Assembly (NCBI GenBank): GCA_947593735.1
Contig: CANQDT010000002.1
Coordinates: 60,910-124,909 of the forward strand
Direction of reading: 5' to 3'
DNA: 64,000 bases
Origin: an uncultured Lachnospiraceae bacterium
GTDB taxonomy: Bacteria > Bacillota > Clostridia > Lachnospirales > Lachnospiraceae
Position 1 is the first letter of the stretch; each line of letters starts with the position of its first letter. The notes below the pieces were generated by a model. That model saw only the letters and a program-made list of their open reading frames with translations, did not search any database and was not told the DNA's origin. Positions 8,340 through 17,937 of this stretch are shown here, in pieces. The translations under genes were made by a program, and so were the position numbers.

Positions 8340-9866
8340 ATGGAAAACTATATTATGGCGATCGATCAGGGAACCACCAGTTCCCGCTGTATTTTATTTG
8401 ACCGGAACGGAAAGGCGCGCGGCATGGCGCAAAAGGAGTTTACGCAGTTGTATCCGCAGCCGGGCTGGGTCGAACATGATCCGCTGGAGATTTGGGAGAC
8501 GCAGCGCGCGGTCATGGCGGAAGCGATGAAACAGGTTTCCGCGCGAAATACGCAGATCGCGGCAGTCGGCATAACCAATCAGAGAGAGACAACCATTGTC
8601 TGGGACCGGCATACTGGACAGCCGGTCTGTCCGGCGATCGTATGGCAGTGCCGCAGAACCGCGGATATGGTCCGACGGATGGAGCCGGATGGGATCGCGG
8701 ATTATGTGCGGCAGAAAACAGGTCTGGTACCGGACGCGTATTTTTCCGCGTCCAAGGTCGCCTGGATCCTGGATCATGTGGATGGCGCGAGGGACCGGGC
8801 GGAAGCCGGGGATCTTCTTTTTGGGACGGTCGATACGTGGCTGATCTGGAAGCTTACCGGCGGCAGGGTTCATGTCACGGATTATACGAACGCATCCAGG
8901 ACAATGATGTATGATATTCACAGATTATGCTGGGATGATACGATCCTTTCTTATTTTCATATTCCGAAAAAAATGCTTCCGGACGTACAGCCGTCCAGCG
9001 GCATATTCGGATATGTGGACGATACCCTTCCGGGCGGCGGCGCGCCGATATCGGGCGCGGCGGGGGATCAGCAGGCAGCCCTGTTCGGTCAGTGCTGTTT
9101 TGGCGCGGGCGAAGCAAAAAATACGTATGGGACGGGCTGCTTTCTTCTGATGAATACAGGTGAGACGGCGGTCATGTCCGAACATGGACTTCTGACTACG
9201 ATCGCAGCCGCCGCGGACGGCAGGATCCAGTATGCGCTGGAGGGCAGCATCTTTACCGCGGGCGCGGGAGTGCAGTGGCTGCGCGATGAGCTGGGCGTGA
9301 TCGGGAGCGCGGGAGAAACAGAGCGGTACGCAGCGTCCGTAAACGATACCGGCGGCGTCTATCTTGTCCCGGCGTTCACCGGGCTTGGCGCGCCTTATTG
9401 GGATCCGTATGCCAGAGGAACCCTGGTCGGGATCACGCGCGGCTGCGGAAAGGCGCATCTGATCCGCGCGGTGCTGGAGTCGATGGCATATCAGGTATCG
9501 GATCTTTTGCACGTGATGGAGACGGAATCCGGCGTCCGGATCGCAGGGCTGAAAGTGGACGGCGGCGCGTCCCGAAATGATTTTCTGATGCAATTCCAGG
9601 CAGACATGCTGAACGCGGAGGTCCTCCGACCGGAATGTATTGAAACGACGGCGTTGGGAGCCGCGTATCTGGCAGGGCTGGCGGTCGGTTACTGGGACGG
9701 CACGGATGATATCCGCGCGCGCTGGTCGTTGTCCGATATATTTCGCCCCAATATGGGCGACGGGGAACGGCAAAAGCTGCTCAGAGGCTGGAAAAGAGCC
9801 GTCGCCTGCGCGCTCGCGTGGGCGGAAAACCGGGACGGAGAGGAAAACCGGAGGGGCGTGGAATGA
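8340..9866 (+). CDS. glpK: Glycerol kinase
   Basis: 508 residues from ATG 8340 ([17 protein letters not shown]), with GGAG 6 bases upstream. An ATG at 8328 is possible but poorly spaced. It phosphorylates glycerol to sn-glycerol-3-phosphate. FGGY-family motifs are the N-terminal phosphate loop [60 protein letters not shown] and [20 protein letters not shown]. An unusual base composition in the leader gives a long in-frame extension that should not be translated. The gene overlaps the Nudix gene by 4 bases. Its product feeds the glycerolipid genes downstream. Confidence 0.97.
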   Translation: MENYIMAIDQGTTSSRCILFDRNGKARGMAQKEFTQLYPQPGWVEHDPLEIWETQRAVMAEAMKQVSARNTQIAAVGITNQRETTIVWDRHTGQPVCPAIVWQCRRTADMVRRMEPDGIADYVRQKTGLVPDAYFSASKVAWILDHVDGARDRAEAGDLLFGTVDTWLIWKLTGGRVHVTDYTNASRTMMYDIHRLCWDDTILSYFHIPKKMLPDVQPSSGIFGYVDDTLPGGGAPISGAAGDQQAALFGQCCFGAGEAKNTYGTGCFLLMNTGETAVMSEHGLLTTIAAAADGRIQYALEGSIFTAGAGVQWLRDELGVIGSAGETERYAASVNDTGGVYLVPAFTGLGAPYWDPYARGTLVGITRGCGKAHLIRAVLESMAYQVSDLLHVMETESGVRIAGLKVDGGASRNDFLMQFQADMLNAEVLRPECIETTALGAAYLAGLAVGYWDGTDDIRARWSLSDIFRPNMGDGERQKLLRGWKRAVACALAWAENRDGEENRRGVE

Positions 9867-10345
9867 TCAATACAACGCTTTGCTATATTGAACGGGACGA
9901 TCAATATCTGATGCTCCATCGGATCAAAAAGCACAATGATCTCAATGAAGGAAAGTGGATCGGGGTCGGCGGAAAATTTGAGGAAGGTGAAACGCCGGAA
10001 GAATGTCTCCTGCGGGAGGTAAAAGAGGAAACCGGGCTGACCCTGACCGAATACCGGCTGCGGGCGGTGATCACATTTTTGTCGGATCGCTGGGAGACAG
10101 AATATATGTATTTATTTACCGCAGGCGGATATACGGGAACTATGACGGATTGCGAAGAAGGAGTTCTGGAATGGGTTCCGAAAGAGCGCGTCCCGGAGCT
10201 GGAGCTTTGGGAGGGCGACAGGATTTTTTTGAAAAAGCTGATGGAAGACGCGCCTTTCTTTACCCTGAAGGTGGTATATGAAGGGGACGTCCTCGCGGAC
10301 AGTACGCTCATGGAATATGGACAAAATAGAACGAATGATGTTTGA
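9863..10345 (+). CDS. Nudix hydrolase of the MutT/8-oxo-dGTP diphosphatase type
   Basis: 160 residues from ATG 9863, overlapping the glpK stop (ATGA). The Nudix box [20 protein letters not shown] followed by ETGL fits G-x5-E-x7-R-E-U-x2-E-E-x-G-U exactly and supplies the metal-binding glutamates. [21 protein letters not shown] and [10 protein letters not shown] are typical of the 8-oxo-dGTP diphosphatase subgroup. The natural substrate could be another nucleoside diphosphate derivative. Coupling to glpK may only reflect operon packing. Confidence 0.9.
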   Translation: MINTTLCYIERDDQYLMLHRIKKHNDLNEGKWIGVGGKFEEGETPEECLLREVKEETGLTLTEYRLRAVITFLSDRWETEYMYLFTAGGYTGTMTDCEEGVLEWVPKERVPELELWEGDRIFLKKLMEDAPFFTLKVVYEGDVLADSTLMEYGQNRTNDV

Positions 10346-10408
10346 CAAACGGCGAACCGGCTGGAAATGGCAGTGCAGGCGGGGCGGTTTGGTCAGAAAG
10401 GGTGGCTC

Positions 10409-10903
10409 ATGTTTCAAAAATGTGCATGGTATTTATTTCTCATAGGAATAACGGCATTCTGGGTGGGGCGGGTCTTGCCGAAACGATGGTTCCACGCGGA
10501 CCGGTTTCCGTTTCGCAGTTATGATGCCGAGCGAAATGGGGAAATTTACCAGAACCTGGGGATCCGGTGGTGGAAAGACAGGCTGCCGGATATGAGCAGG
10601 ATTTTTCCGAAATGGATACCGTCCAAAAGGATTGTTCCGGGAATGGACTGCGGGCAGATTATCGTGATGATCCAGGAAACGTGCGTTGCGGAACTCGTAC
10701 ACGGCATATTGTCGGCGCTTGGGCTTGTATGCCTCTGGATATGGCCCGGTCCGGGCGGCGTGATCGTCTTTCTGATCTGGGTCGTGGTCGGCAATATCCC
10801 TTATATTATGATACAGCGCTACAACCGACCGCGGCTGATGCGGCTTGAGGAGCGCATGGCACGGACGGATATGATCCTGGAATCTTCGGTCGCGCCGGAA
10901 TAG
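10409..10903 (+). CDS. CrtO-like membrane acyltransferase (glycosyl-diaponeurosporenoate acyltransferase family)
   Basis: 164 residues from ATG 10409, a length close to staphylococcal CrtO; an earlier ATG (10367) lacks a ribosome site. Family features seen are NLGIRWWKDRLPDM near residue 50, CVAELVHGILSALGL near residue 95, and the conserved IPYIMIQRYNRPRLMRLEE near the C-terminus. There are hydrophobic membrane segments at about residues 6-24 and 100-135. In Staphylococcus the family member esterifies a sugar on a glucosyl carotenoid. No carotenoid gene is present here; the next gene is a diacylglycerol glycosyltransferase, so the acceptor may be a glycolipid sugar. That last step is inference. 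Confidence 0.82.
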   Translation: MFQKCAWYLFLIGITAFWVGRVLPKRWFHADRFPFRSYDAERNGEIYQNLGIRWWKDRLPDMSRIFPKWIPSKRIVPGMDCGQIIVMIQETCVAELVHGILSALGLVCLWIWPGPGGVIVFLIWVVVGNIPYIMIQRYNRPRLMRLEERMARTDMILESSVAPE

Positions 10904-10913
10904 GAGAAAGCGG

Positions 10914-12038
10914 ATGAATACCTTGATTTTAAGCTGCAATACAGGGGCAGGGCACAATTCCTGCGCGGCGGCGATAAAAACAGTATATGACCGGGAAGGG
11001 GAACCGTGCGATGTCGCGGACGCGCTCGCGTTTATCTCTCCGGGTGTATCCCGGCTTGTTTCCAACTGGCACGTCCGGCTTTACCGCTATATGCCGGGAT
11101 TATATGAAAAAGGATATCGTTATGCAGAAAACCATTCAACCGTATATGGGGAAGCCGGCGCGTACCGGATCCTGTACGTAGGCTCCGAACGGCTGTATCA
11201 GGTCGTGTTGCAGAACCGGTACGATACGGTGATCTGTACCCATGTATTCGGGGCGCTTATGGTGACGCATATGCTGGAAAAGCATCCGTCTTTGGAGCTG
11301 CGTACGGCGCTGGTCGTGACAGACTATTCCCGCACGCCCGGGCAGGAAGATACGGCAATGGATCATTATTTCATCGCGGACGAGACGCTCCGGGAGCAGT
11401 TTCTTGCCGACGGGATCCCGGATGACAAGATCGAAGCGACCGGAATCCCCATCCAGCCGGAATTTCTGGAGCATATGGAAAAAGAGAAGGCGAAAGAACA
11501 GAACGGGATCGCGCCGGACAGGAAGCATCTTCTGGTCATGTGCGGAAGCATGGGATGCGGTCCCATGGTAAAATTGGGGCGGTCGCTGCTCGCGGAGATG
11601 CCGGAAGACATGGAAGCGACGATCCTGTGCGGCACGAACCGCCGTTTGTGGAAAGAATTGAAAAAAAATACGGCGCAGTCGGACCGGATGCATATTTTGG
11701 GATATACGACCGGGGTCGCGCGGCTGATGGACAGCGCGGATCTGTACCTGACAAAGCCGGGAGGGATCAGTGTGACGGAAGCAGGCGCGAAATGCCTTCC
11801 GATGGCGCTGATCAACGCCGTATCCGGCTGCGAGGAACCGAACTTCCGTTTTTTTGTCAGCCTGGGCGGCGCGATTACGGCAGATACGCCGGAAGCGCTT
11901 GTAAAAGATTGTATCGAGTTGCTTGGCGCGGAATCGGATTTGCGGCGGATGAAAGACTGCCTCAGCCGGAAAGCGTTCGGCAATGGAGCGGAAGCGATCT
12001 ACAGGAGAATGGCGGGCGTCGGGAAGAAGGAAGAATAG
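10914..12038 (+). CDS. Diacylglycerol glycosyltransferase, MGDG synthase/UgtP type (GT28)
   Basis: 374 residues. The N-terminus MNTLILSCNTGAGHNSCA is the MGDG-synthase start with the G-x-G-H-x-x-A acceptor loop. YDTVICTHVFGALM and LVVTDYSRTP are also typical of this group. The GT28 C-terminal nucleotide-sugar site is LLVMCGSMGCGPM and LYLTKPGGISVTEA. These enzymes transfer glucose or galactose from a UDP-sugar to diacylglycerol at the cytoplasmic membrane face, making glycolipid anchors. The start is 10 bases after the acyltransferase gene and the stop is 4 bases before the PAP2 gene, so the three form a tight unit. Sugar identity cannot be told. Confidence 0.9.
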   Translation: MNTLILSCNTGAGHNSCAAAIKTVYDREGEPCDVADALAFISPGVSRLVSNWHVRLYRYMPGLYEKGYRYAENHSTVYGEAGAYRILYVGSERLYQVVLQNRYDTVICTHVFGALMVTHMLEKHPSLELRTALVVTDYSRTPGQEDTAMDHYFIADETLREQFLADGIPDDKIEATGIPIQPEFLEHMEKEKAKEQNGIAPDRKHLLVMCGSMGCGPMVKLGRSLLAEMPEDMEATILCGTNRRLWKELKKNTAQSDRMHILGYTTGVARLMDSADLYLTKPGGISVTEAGAKCLPMALINAVSGCEEPNFRFFVSLGGAITADTPEALVKDCIELLGAESDLRRMKDCLSRKAFGNGAEAIYRRMAGVGKKEE

Positions 12039-12042
12039 GCGA

Positions 12043-12723
12043 ATGGTTGATTATAGAAAATTTCGGTTGAATCAATGGAACAGCGAGGAATTCGGACATA
12101 TCCGGCTTCTTCTGTTCTGGCCGGTCTACGGCTTTTTGTTTCTGTTTGTGGAACGGCTTGGCGTCCGGGATCATTATTATCCGGTACATTGCGCGCTGGA
12201 TGACGCGATCCCGTTCTGCGAGTATTTTATGATCCCCTATCTGTTCTGGTTCCTGTTTCTTACCGGTATGATCGTGTATACGTTTTTCTTTGACGTAAAG
12301 GCATTTCGGCGGATGATGTATTTTATCATCCTCACATATTCCGCCACGATCGCCGTGTATCTTTTTTTTCCGACCTGCCAGAACCTGCGCCCCGCGGTGA
12401 TTCCGCGCAGCAATGTCCTGGCGCGTTTTGTCCTGCTGTGGTATCAGTTTGATACCAACACGAACGTATGTCCCTCCATCCATGTCCTGGGATCGCTTGC
12501 CGCCATGTTCGGCGCGTGGGACAGCAGGGCGTTCCAGGCAAAAGGATGGAAGATCGGATTTGGGGTATGCGCGTTTTTGATCAGCATTTCCACTGTTTTT
12601 GTAAAACAACATTCCATTCTGGATGTATTTGCCGCGTGCGGAGTCGGGCTGATCGGATATGCCGCCGTCTATCATTCTGCCTGCCGGATTCCGCTGATAT
12701 CCGGTTCGATCAGCAGAGAATAG
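12043..12723 (+). CDS. PAP2-superfamily membrane phosphatase
   Basis: 226 residues from ATG 12043 after GAAGAAGGAAG. Several hydrophobic segments are seen (about 22-36, 63-83, 92-110, 173-187). PAP2 motifs are CQNLRP (112-117), CPSIHV (143-148) with His147, and FVKQHSILDV with His190 and Asp194, which gives the acid-phosphatase catalytic set. The PSIHV form is the one found in PAP2-like and inositolphosphotransferase-like members. A role in dephosphorylating phosphatidate to diacylglycerol, the substrate of the glycosyltransferase just upstream, would fit the operon but is inferred. The last 52 bases overlap the end of rqcH on the other strand. Confidence 0.85.
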   Translation: MVDYRKFRLNQWNSEEFGHIRLLLFWPVYGFLFLFVERLGVRDHYYPVHCALDDAIPFCEYFMIPYLFWFLFLTGMIVYTFFFDVKAFRRMMYFIILTYSATIAVYLFFPTCQNLRPAVIPRSNVLARFVLLWYQFDTNTNVCPSIHVLGSLAAMFGAWDSRAFQAKGWKIGFGVCAFLISISTVFVKQHSILDVFAACGVGLIGYAAVYHSACRIPLISGSISRE

Positions 12724-14426
12724 TTTGTATGGTAGATGACAAAGCCGGGTTTGGCTGCCGGCGGTTTTTTCAGATTTTTTCGTTCGGTATAATCGACCTC
12801 TACTCTGGGAGACGTCCTGCCTTTGGAATAATATGCCGCGAGACGTCCCGCTTCCTCGAACGTGCGGTCCGGCGGGAGTTGATCCTGCCCGGTTTTGACG
12901 ATGACATGGGAACCTGCCATTCCTTTCGCGTGGAACCACCAGTCTTTTCCATTCGCGAATTGAAAGGTCAGTTCGTCGTTCTGCAGATTATTTTTTCCCA
13001 CATAAATATCATATCCATCTGAGGAAATGTAATGGAAAGGCCTGCTTACGGTCTTTTGTTTTTTTTGCTCTCCCCGTCGGCGACGGATATAGCCGCACTG
13101 AACCAGCTCCTCCCGGATCGCCGAAAGGTCGCGCTCCGATACGGCGATATCGAGCGCGTTCCCGACGGATTCCAGATGAAAGAGCTCCGCCTGCGTTTCC
13201 TTTGTGAGACCGGTCAGGGCTTCATACGTGCGTTTTAATTTATTGTATCTGGTAAAATATTTTTTCGCGTTGTCGGACGGGGTCATAGACGGATCGAGCG
13301 GGATCGTGATTTCCTCGCCCGTATAGTAATTCAGGCAGGTCAGCGCGTCCGCGTCCGGTTCCAGCCCGTAACCGTATGTGTTGATCAGCTCGCCGTAGAT
13401 TTTGTATATGTCCCGCTTTTCCGTATTTTTAAGCTGCTGCAGCTGCAGGTCGTATTTTTTACTCGTGCGCTCCAGGGCGGTCGATACGATCCTGCGCAGG
13501 TCGGCGGATTTTTGCCGGATCCGTGCCTGGCTGTTTTTTTCGGCATAGTACGTCTGCAATACCTCTGAGATCGTCGGATATTCCGCCGTTTTATACCGAG
13601 CGTACATGGTAAGGCGCATGGAAGAAAATTCTAGGGGAGTTCTTCCGTCATATACGATCAGAGGAAGGTAATCCCTGTTTTCGACAGCAAGCGCGAGTCG
13701 ACGGATCTGTTGCCAGAGCGCGCCGCGCGCTTCCCTGTCCAGGGATTGGATCGCGCGACCGGAATCGACCCCGGCGCGAAAGCATAGTTCCTCCGCGATC
13801 AGAGGGCTGATCCCGGTAATGGAAGTATAGACCGCTTTTGTCGTCGGCAGCGGTTTTGCGCAGACGCTGTCTTCAAAATCGCGTTCCGTGATCTCAAGAG
13901 GGGACTGTTTTCCGCCGGAGGGCGGAAACTGATAGTCCCGTCCGGGAAGGACTTCCCGGACCGAGCTGATCTGCGCGGAGATATGCTTGATGCTGTCGAT
14001 GATGCGGTATTCGCTGTCGCAGAAAATGATATTGCTGTGCTTTCCCATCAGCTCGACGATCAGATGCTTCGTGCAGAGATCGCCCATTTCGTTCCGATGC
14101 TCGATGGAAATATCCACGATCCGTTCAAAGCCGGGCTGCTCGAAAGAGACGATCCTGCCGTTCTGGATGTGTTTGCGCAGAAGCATACAAAAATTAGGGG
14201 CGCTGAGCGGGTTGTCCGTCGCCTCTGTCGTTATATAAAACAGAGGGAGGGACGCGTTCGCCGACAGCAGCAGGCGGCTGGTTTCCCGGACGCTTTCTTT
14301 CTGGCATTTGATCACAAGGATCAGTTCGTCCGGTTCGGGCTGATAAATCTTGTAAATCCTCCCGTCGGTCAGGGAATGTCTGCATTCGTCTATGAGATTG
14401 GAAATAACCAGTCCGTCGAAAGCCAT
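12672..14426 (-). CDS. rqcH: NFACT/RqcH-type ribosome quality-control protein
   Basis: 584 residues, full length for bacterial RqcH (older name FbpA-like). MAFDGLVISNLIDECR at the N-terminus is the NFACT-N domain. A coiled coil lies around residues 290-430 (KYDLQLQQLKNTEKRDIYK, NALDIAVSERD). The C-terminal NFACT-R domain has SSDGYDIYVGKNNLQND and DWWFHAKGMAGSHVI. RqcH binds obstructed 50S subunits and adds alanine tails to stalled peptides. AAGGAGA lies 8 bases upstream. Its 3' end overlaps the convergent PAP2 gene. Confidence 0.95.
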   Translation of the reverse strand: MAFDGLVISNLIDECRHSLTDGRIYKIYQPEPDELILVIKCQKESVRETSRLLLSANASLPLFYITTEATDNPLSAPNFCMLLRKHIQNGRIVSFEQPGFERIVDISIEHRNEMGDLCTKHLIVELMGKHSNIIFCDSEYRIIDSIKHISAQISSVREVLPGRDYQFPPSGGKQSPLEITERDFEDSVCAKPLPTTKAVYTSITGISPLIAEELCFRAGVDSGRAIQSLDREARGALWQQIRRLALAVENRDYLPLIVYDGRTPLEFSSMRLTMYARYKTAEYPTISEVLQTYYAEKNSQARIRQKSADLRRIVSTALERTSKKYDLQLQQLKNTEKRDIYKIYGELINTYGYGLEPDADALTCLNYYTGEEITIPLDPSMTPSDNAKKYFTRYNKLKRTYEALTGLTKETQAELFHLESVGNALDIAVSERDLSAIREELVQCGYIRRRRGEQKKQKTVSRPFHYISSDGYDIYVGKNNLQNDELTFQFANGKDWWFHAKGMAGSHVIVKTGQDQLPPDRTFEEAGRLAAYYSKGRTSPRVEVDYTERKNLKKPPAAKPGFVIYHTNYSLLIEPDISGIRQAE

Positions 14427-14441
14427 TGTGCCGTCTCCTTT

Positions 14442-16631
14442 TTAATTCATCAATGCGATCAGGGCGTCCACCGCGCTGATGGACCCGCTGTGGTTATAAT
14501 CATAATAAGCGATTTCCTCCGGCGCGATCCGGTCCTGCCCCGAGGCGTAGGACAAGATCCTGCCTGCCAGCTTTGATCCGGTCTCGCGCGGTTCCAGGAC
14601 AGGATAGGACGAGCCGGTACCGGTAAACCGGCACAGATCGACCTGCTCGAATCCATATAAGTCGGAAAGCGCGCTGTGGCGCCGGTTCAGATAATCCGCG
14701 AGGAGGGTTCTCATCTGTGAATCAGACAGGGCGGTGCCGCCGTTTAATTCAGAACCGGCAGGCAGGCGGTTGGAATAATAACAGTTATCGACAATGATGC
14801 CTTCCCTCGGATTGCCGAGCAAGGCGCCCGTCCGCCCGGATATGCCGTTTAATGTGCCGGCGGCATAGCAGTTGACCAGCCAGCATTCGCCGGTGGCGCA
14901 GGATGCGGCGATGCCGCCCAGCGTCCCGGATGTCGTCGACGCGTCGACGTCGGTATAACAGTTGATGATCTTGCTGTCCACCCGGAGAGACCGTGCCAGC
15001 GCTCCGGTATGGCTTGTATTCGTGATCTTCCCGGTAACGCCGAGATTGATGATCGTACCGGATACATATGGAAATACACATTGATCGGATCCGGACAGGC
15101 TGACATGGATCGTATGCCCGCCGCCGTCATAGTAACCTGAGAACGACGCGCTGCCGCCGGCTCCGCTGTATCCGATGACCGTTGTCATGTCCACGGACGC
15201 GGTCTGGCGGAGATATTTGCCTGCGAACGCGTTCCCTGCCAGCATTTTGCTTGTGAACGCGGCAAAATCAGCCGAATTGCGGATCAGATACGGATCGCTT
15301 TTTGTCCCGGAACCGGAAAGTTCGGCGTCCGGCTTCGGGACGACGACCTCGCCGCGGTCCACCGCTTTTTCCTGCAAGGTGCGCAGGTTTGTGCGCAGCC
15401 ATTCGGCGCGTGTTTTCAGGAACGTTTTCATATAAGCGATCTCATTTTCATAGCTTCCCTGGGACGGCGTGATCGCCGATCCGGGGGATTCCATGATATC
15501 CCATTTCTCGAAATTAGCGGATTTACGGAGGATCGCGGAATAGGTGTCGATGGTGCCGCCTGTCTGATACAACTCCTGGATCAGCGGATAAACTTCTTCA
15601 TAACGTTTTACGACCGCGTCCATGAATTTGCGGTCCCTGCAGATCCCTGACCACAGGTAGCGGTCCGCCGCATAAAATCCGTCCGGGACATTGCAGTTAT
15701 TCACGGCGGAATTGCCGAGCGACCGGTCGAAATCCCAGACGGGACCGATGAACAGCTTGCTTCCCTCTTCGCGGGATTTGTAGAAGTAGACGGATTTGTG
15801 CATAACGTCCACTTCTTTGGACAGCTCGGTCAGGATAAAATAGTTGACCAGCGTGTCGAAGTCGGCAAGGTCGTCATAATATTGTCCCTGCGTGTTATAA
15901 AATCCGTCGGCAAATACCGCCTGTTCAAAGGAATTGTAATAATCGCGGATGGCGGCGGTCTCTTCCAGAGTCGGCGGATCCGGGTTATTGATCTCATAGG
16001 CGTAATTGAGGGAGCTGCGGAAGCTCGCCGCATCGCCGTTTTTCTCGATCAGGAATCCGTCGTCGCCGATATCGACCCGGTTCGTCCCGACTTCCACTTT
16101 TTCGCACAGGATATAATTGCCGAGATATTCTCCGTTCATGACGACTTCCACAAAGACGGACTTTGCCGAGTAGGGGAGCCCGAATGCATCGGCAAGGTCG
16201 TACAGCAATTTGTTGCGCATCAGGGTACGGTCGGCATAATTGGCGATCAGGGTCCACTTTTTGGCGGCTCCCATCCCGAGCAGGTCCGCTTTGGAATCCA
16301 GATTTACCTGATATGGTTTTTTCGGCCAGCCCCAGGAAGAGCTGCCGCGACCGCGGATCGACATGGTGCCCTCATAGCCCTCGCTGCGCCCGTATTCCGA
16401 TTGATAGCCGTCGGGAAGCGTCAGCGAAAACGTGCCGTAACATTTGGTGTCGTGCTCCGGATCGGCGTTCATCGCGCTGATCGTCCCGCGCGATTCGTCG
16501 ATCGTGAGCGTTACGATCGGAAGATTTGCCTTTTCCGCCTGTGTTTCGGCGTTTGCCGGAACAGAAAAGATGATCGCCATCATGCACAGCGCGGCGCATG
16601 ACAAAAATAAATGGAAATAGTTTGCCCGCAT
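14442..16631 (-). CDS. Secreted CotH-kinase-fold protein with C-terminal dockerin-like calcium loop
   Basis: 729 residues. A signal peptide ends at ANA (residue 28). Residues about 40-400 are a CotH kinase domain: SIRGRGSSSWGWPKKPYQVN, KKWTLIANYADRTLMRN, GEYLGNYILCEKVEV and IGPVWDFDRSLGN, the last holding the metal-binding DFD. CotH proteins phosphorylate proteins such as spore coat components, but many secreted homologues have unknown targets. Residues about 460-640 contain small Gly-rich beta repeats (SGYYDGGGHTIHV, GALARSLRVDSKIINCY) like GLUG or adhesin repeats. The last 20 residues, DYNHSGSISAVDALIALM, form one calcium-binding dockerin-type loop; the preceding half-repeat is degenerate. 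The start has AAAGGGGTG upstream. Confidence 0.88.
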   Translation of the reverse strand: MRANYFHLFLSCAALCMMAIIFSVPANAETQAEKANLPIVTLTIDESRGTISAMNADPEHDTKCYGTFSLTLPDGYQSEYGRSEGYEGTMSIRGRGSSSWGWPKKPYQVNLDSKADLLGMGAAKKWTLIANYADRTLMRNKLLYDLADAFGLPYSAKSVFVEVVMNGEYLGNYILCEKVEVGTNRVDIGDDGFLIEKNGDAASFRSSLNYAYEINNPDPPTLEETAAIRDYYNSFEQAVFADGFYNTQGQYYDDLADFDTLVNYFILTELSKEVDVMHKSVYFYKSREEGSKLFIGPVWDFDRSLGNSAVNNCNVPDGFYAADRYLWSGICRDRKFMDAVVKRYEEVYPLIQELYQTGGTIDTYSAILRKSANFEKWDIMESPGSAITPSQGSYENEIAYMKTFLKTRAEWLRTNLRTLQEKAVDRGEVVVPKPDAELSGSGTKSDPYLIRNSADFAAFTSKMLAGNAFAGKYLRQTASVDMTTVIGYSGAGGSASFSGYYDGGGHTIHVSLSGSDQCVFPYVSGTIINLGVTGKITNTSHTGALARSLRVDSKIINCYTDVDASTTSGTLGGIAASCATGECWLVNCYAAGTLNGISGRTGALLGNPREGIIVDNCYYSNRLPAGSELNGGTALSDSQMRTLLADYLNRRHSALSDLYGFEQVDLCRFTGTGSSYPVLEPRETGSKLAGRILSYASGQDRIAPEEIAYYDYNHSGSISAVDALIALMN

Positions 16632-16724
16632 CTTGTTTCACCCCTTTTTCTTCTCCGTAGTGCTGCGGCAGGATTGCCTGCCGTGAGGACGGTTCCTCTG
16701 AATATCGTATCTGTCTTTAATACT

Positions 16725-16753
16725 AATATAAAGAGAGGGAAAAGAAATGTCAA
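16725..16753 (-). promoter_or_regulatory. Sigma-A promoter of the CotH gene
   Basis: Minus strand TTGACA (16753-16748), 17-base spacer and TATATT (16730-16725), about 94 bases before the start codon. Confidence 0.75.
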
Positions 16754-16801
16754 GCAATGGCTGAGGGCATTTTGGCGGACCTGTTTCCGCTAATTCAATT
16801 C

Positions 16802-16830
16802 TTGTAATATTTATGCAGATGTAGTATACT
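16802..16830 (+). promoter_or_regulatory. Sigma-A promoter of the plsX operon
   Basis: TTGTAA (16802-16807), 17-base spacer and TATACT (16825-16830), 51 bases before plsX. Confidence 0.7.
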
Positions 16831-16881
16831 TTTGATTAAGTGTGGATTTGTTATTTTATGTGAAAACAGGAGGACGGTCCG

Positions 16882-17928
16882 ATGAAAGAAATCACAAAAA
16901 TCGCAGTGGACGCGATGGGAGGAGACAACGCGCCCGCGGAAATTATAAAAGGCTGTGTCGCGGCGGTCAATGAGCGGGAAGATATTTTCGTTTTTCTGGT
17001 CGGCAATGAGGGAAGGATCAGCGCGGAACTTGCGAAGTATAGATACCGGCGCGACCAGGTCGCGATCGTCCCCGCGTCGGAGGAGATCACATGCGAGGAG
17101 GCGCCGGTCGCGGCGATCCGGAAGAAGAAGGATTCCTCGATGGTCGTCGCGCTCAATCTTGTAAAAAACGGGGAAGCGGACGCGTTTGTATCCGCGGGAA
17201 GTTCCGGAGCGGTCCTCGCCGGCGGGCTTTTTCTTGTAGGAAGGATCCGGGGCGTGGAGCGCGCGCCGCTTGCGCCGCTGATCCCGACGGCAAAAGGCGT
17301 ATCCCTGCTGGTCGACTGCGGGGCAAATGTGGACGCGCGCCCGTCCCATCTGGTACAGTTCGCGAAAATGGGATCCATCTATATGGAAAGCGTGCTCGGC
17401 ATTGAGAAGCCGAAGGTTGCGATCGTCAACATCGGCATGGAGGAAGAAAAAGGAAATGCGCTTGTGAAAGAGACGTATCCGCTGTTAAAACAGTGCGGCG
17501 ATATCAATTTCGTGGGCAGCATTGAAGCGCGCGATATCCCGAACGGCGACGTCGACGTCATTGTCAGCGAGGCGTTCGTCGGCAACGTCATTTTAAAGCT
17601 GATGGAGGGGTTGTCGTCCGTCCTCATCCGGGAGATCAAAAAAGGGATGATGGCGACGACAAAGAGCAAGATCGGCGCGATGCTGAGCAAGCCCGCGCTG
17701 AAACAGACGCTGAAGAGCTTCGACAGCACGGAGCATGGCGGCGCGCCCCTTCTTGGCTTAAAAGGCCTGGTCGTAAAAATCCACGGAAACGCGAAATGGA
17801 AGGAGACCCGGAACGCGCTGATCCAGTGCGTGCAGTTTAAAGAACAGGACGTCAATGCCCGGATCGAAGAACGGGTACAGGCGGCTGCGGACGAAAAGGA
17901 AGACGAGGCGGAAACGCGGGAAAAGTAA
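16882..17928 (+). CDS. plsX: Phosphate acyltransferase PlsX
   Basis: 348 residues, family length. It makes acyl-phosphate from acyl-ACP, the first step of phosphatidic acid synthesis in PlsX/PlsY bacteria. Motifs: IAVDAMGGDNAP at the N-terminus, DAFVSAGSSGAVLAGG, LLVDCGANVDARP, GNVILKLMEG and the C-terminal EHGGAPLLGLKG. AGGAGG lies upstream. It heads a plsX-rnc-smc-ftsY operon. The acyl-carrier-protein gene that commonly lies between plsX and rnc is absent; rnc follows after 9 bases. Confidence 0.97.
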   Translation: MKEITKIAVDAMGGDNAPAEIIKGCVAAVNEREDIFVFLVGNEGRISAELAKYRYRRDQVAIVPASEEITCEEAPVAAIRKKKDSSMVVALNLVKNGEADAFVSAGSSGAVLAGGLFLVGRIRGVERAPLAPLIPTAKGVSLLVDCGANVDARPSHLVQFAKMGSIYMESVLGIEKPKVAIVNIGMEEEKGNALVKETYPLLKQCGDINFVGSIEARDIPNGDVDVIVSEAFVGNVILKLMEGLSSVLIREIKKGMMATTKSKIGAMLSKPALKQTLKSFDSTEHGGAPLLGLKGLVVKIHGNAKWKETRNALIQCVQFKEQDVNARIEERVQAAADEKEDEAETREK

Positions 17929-17937
17929 GGAATGCAT

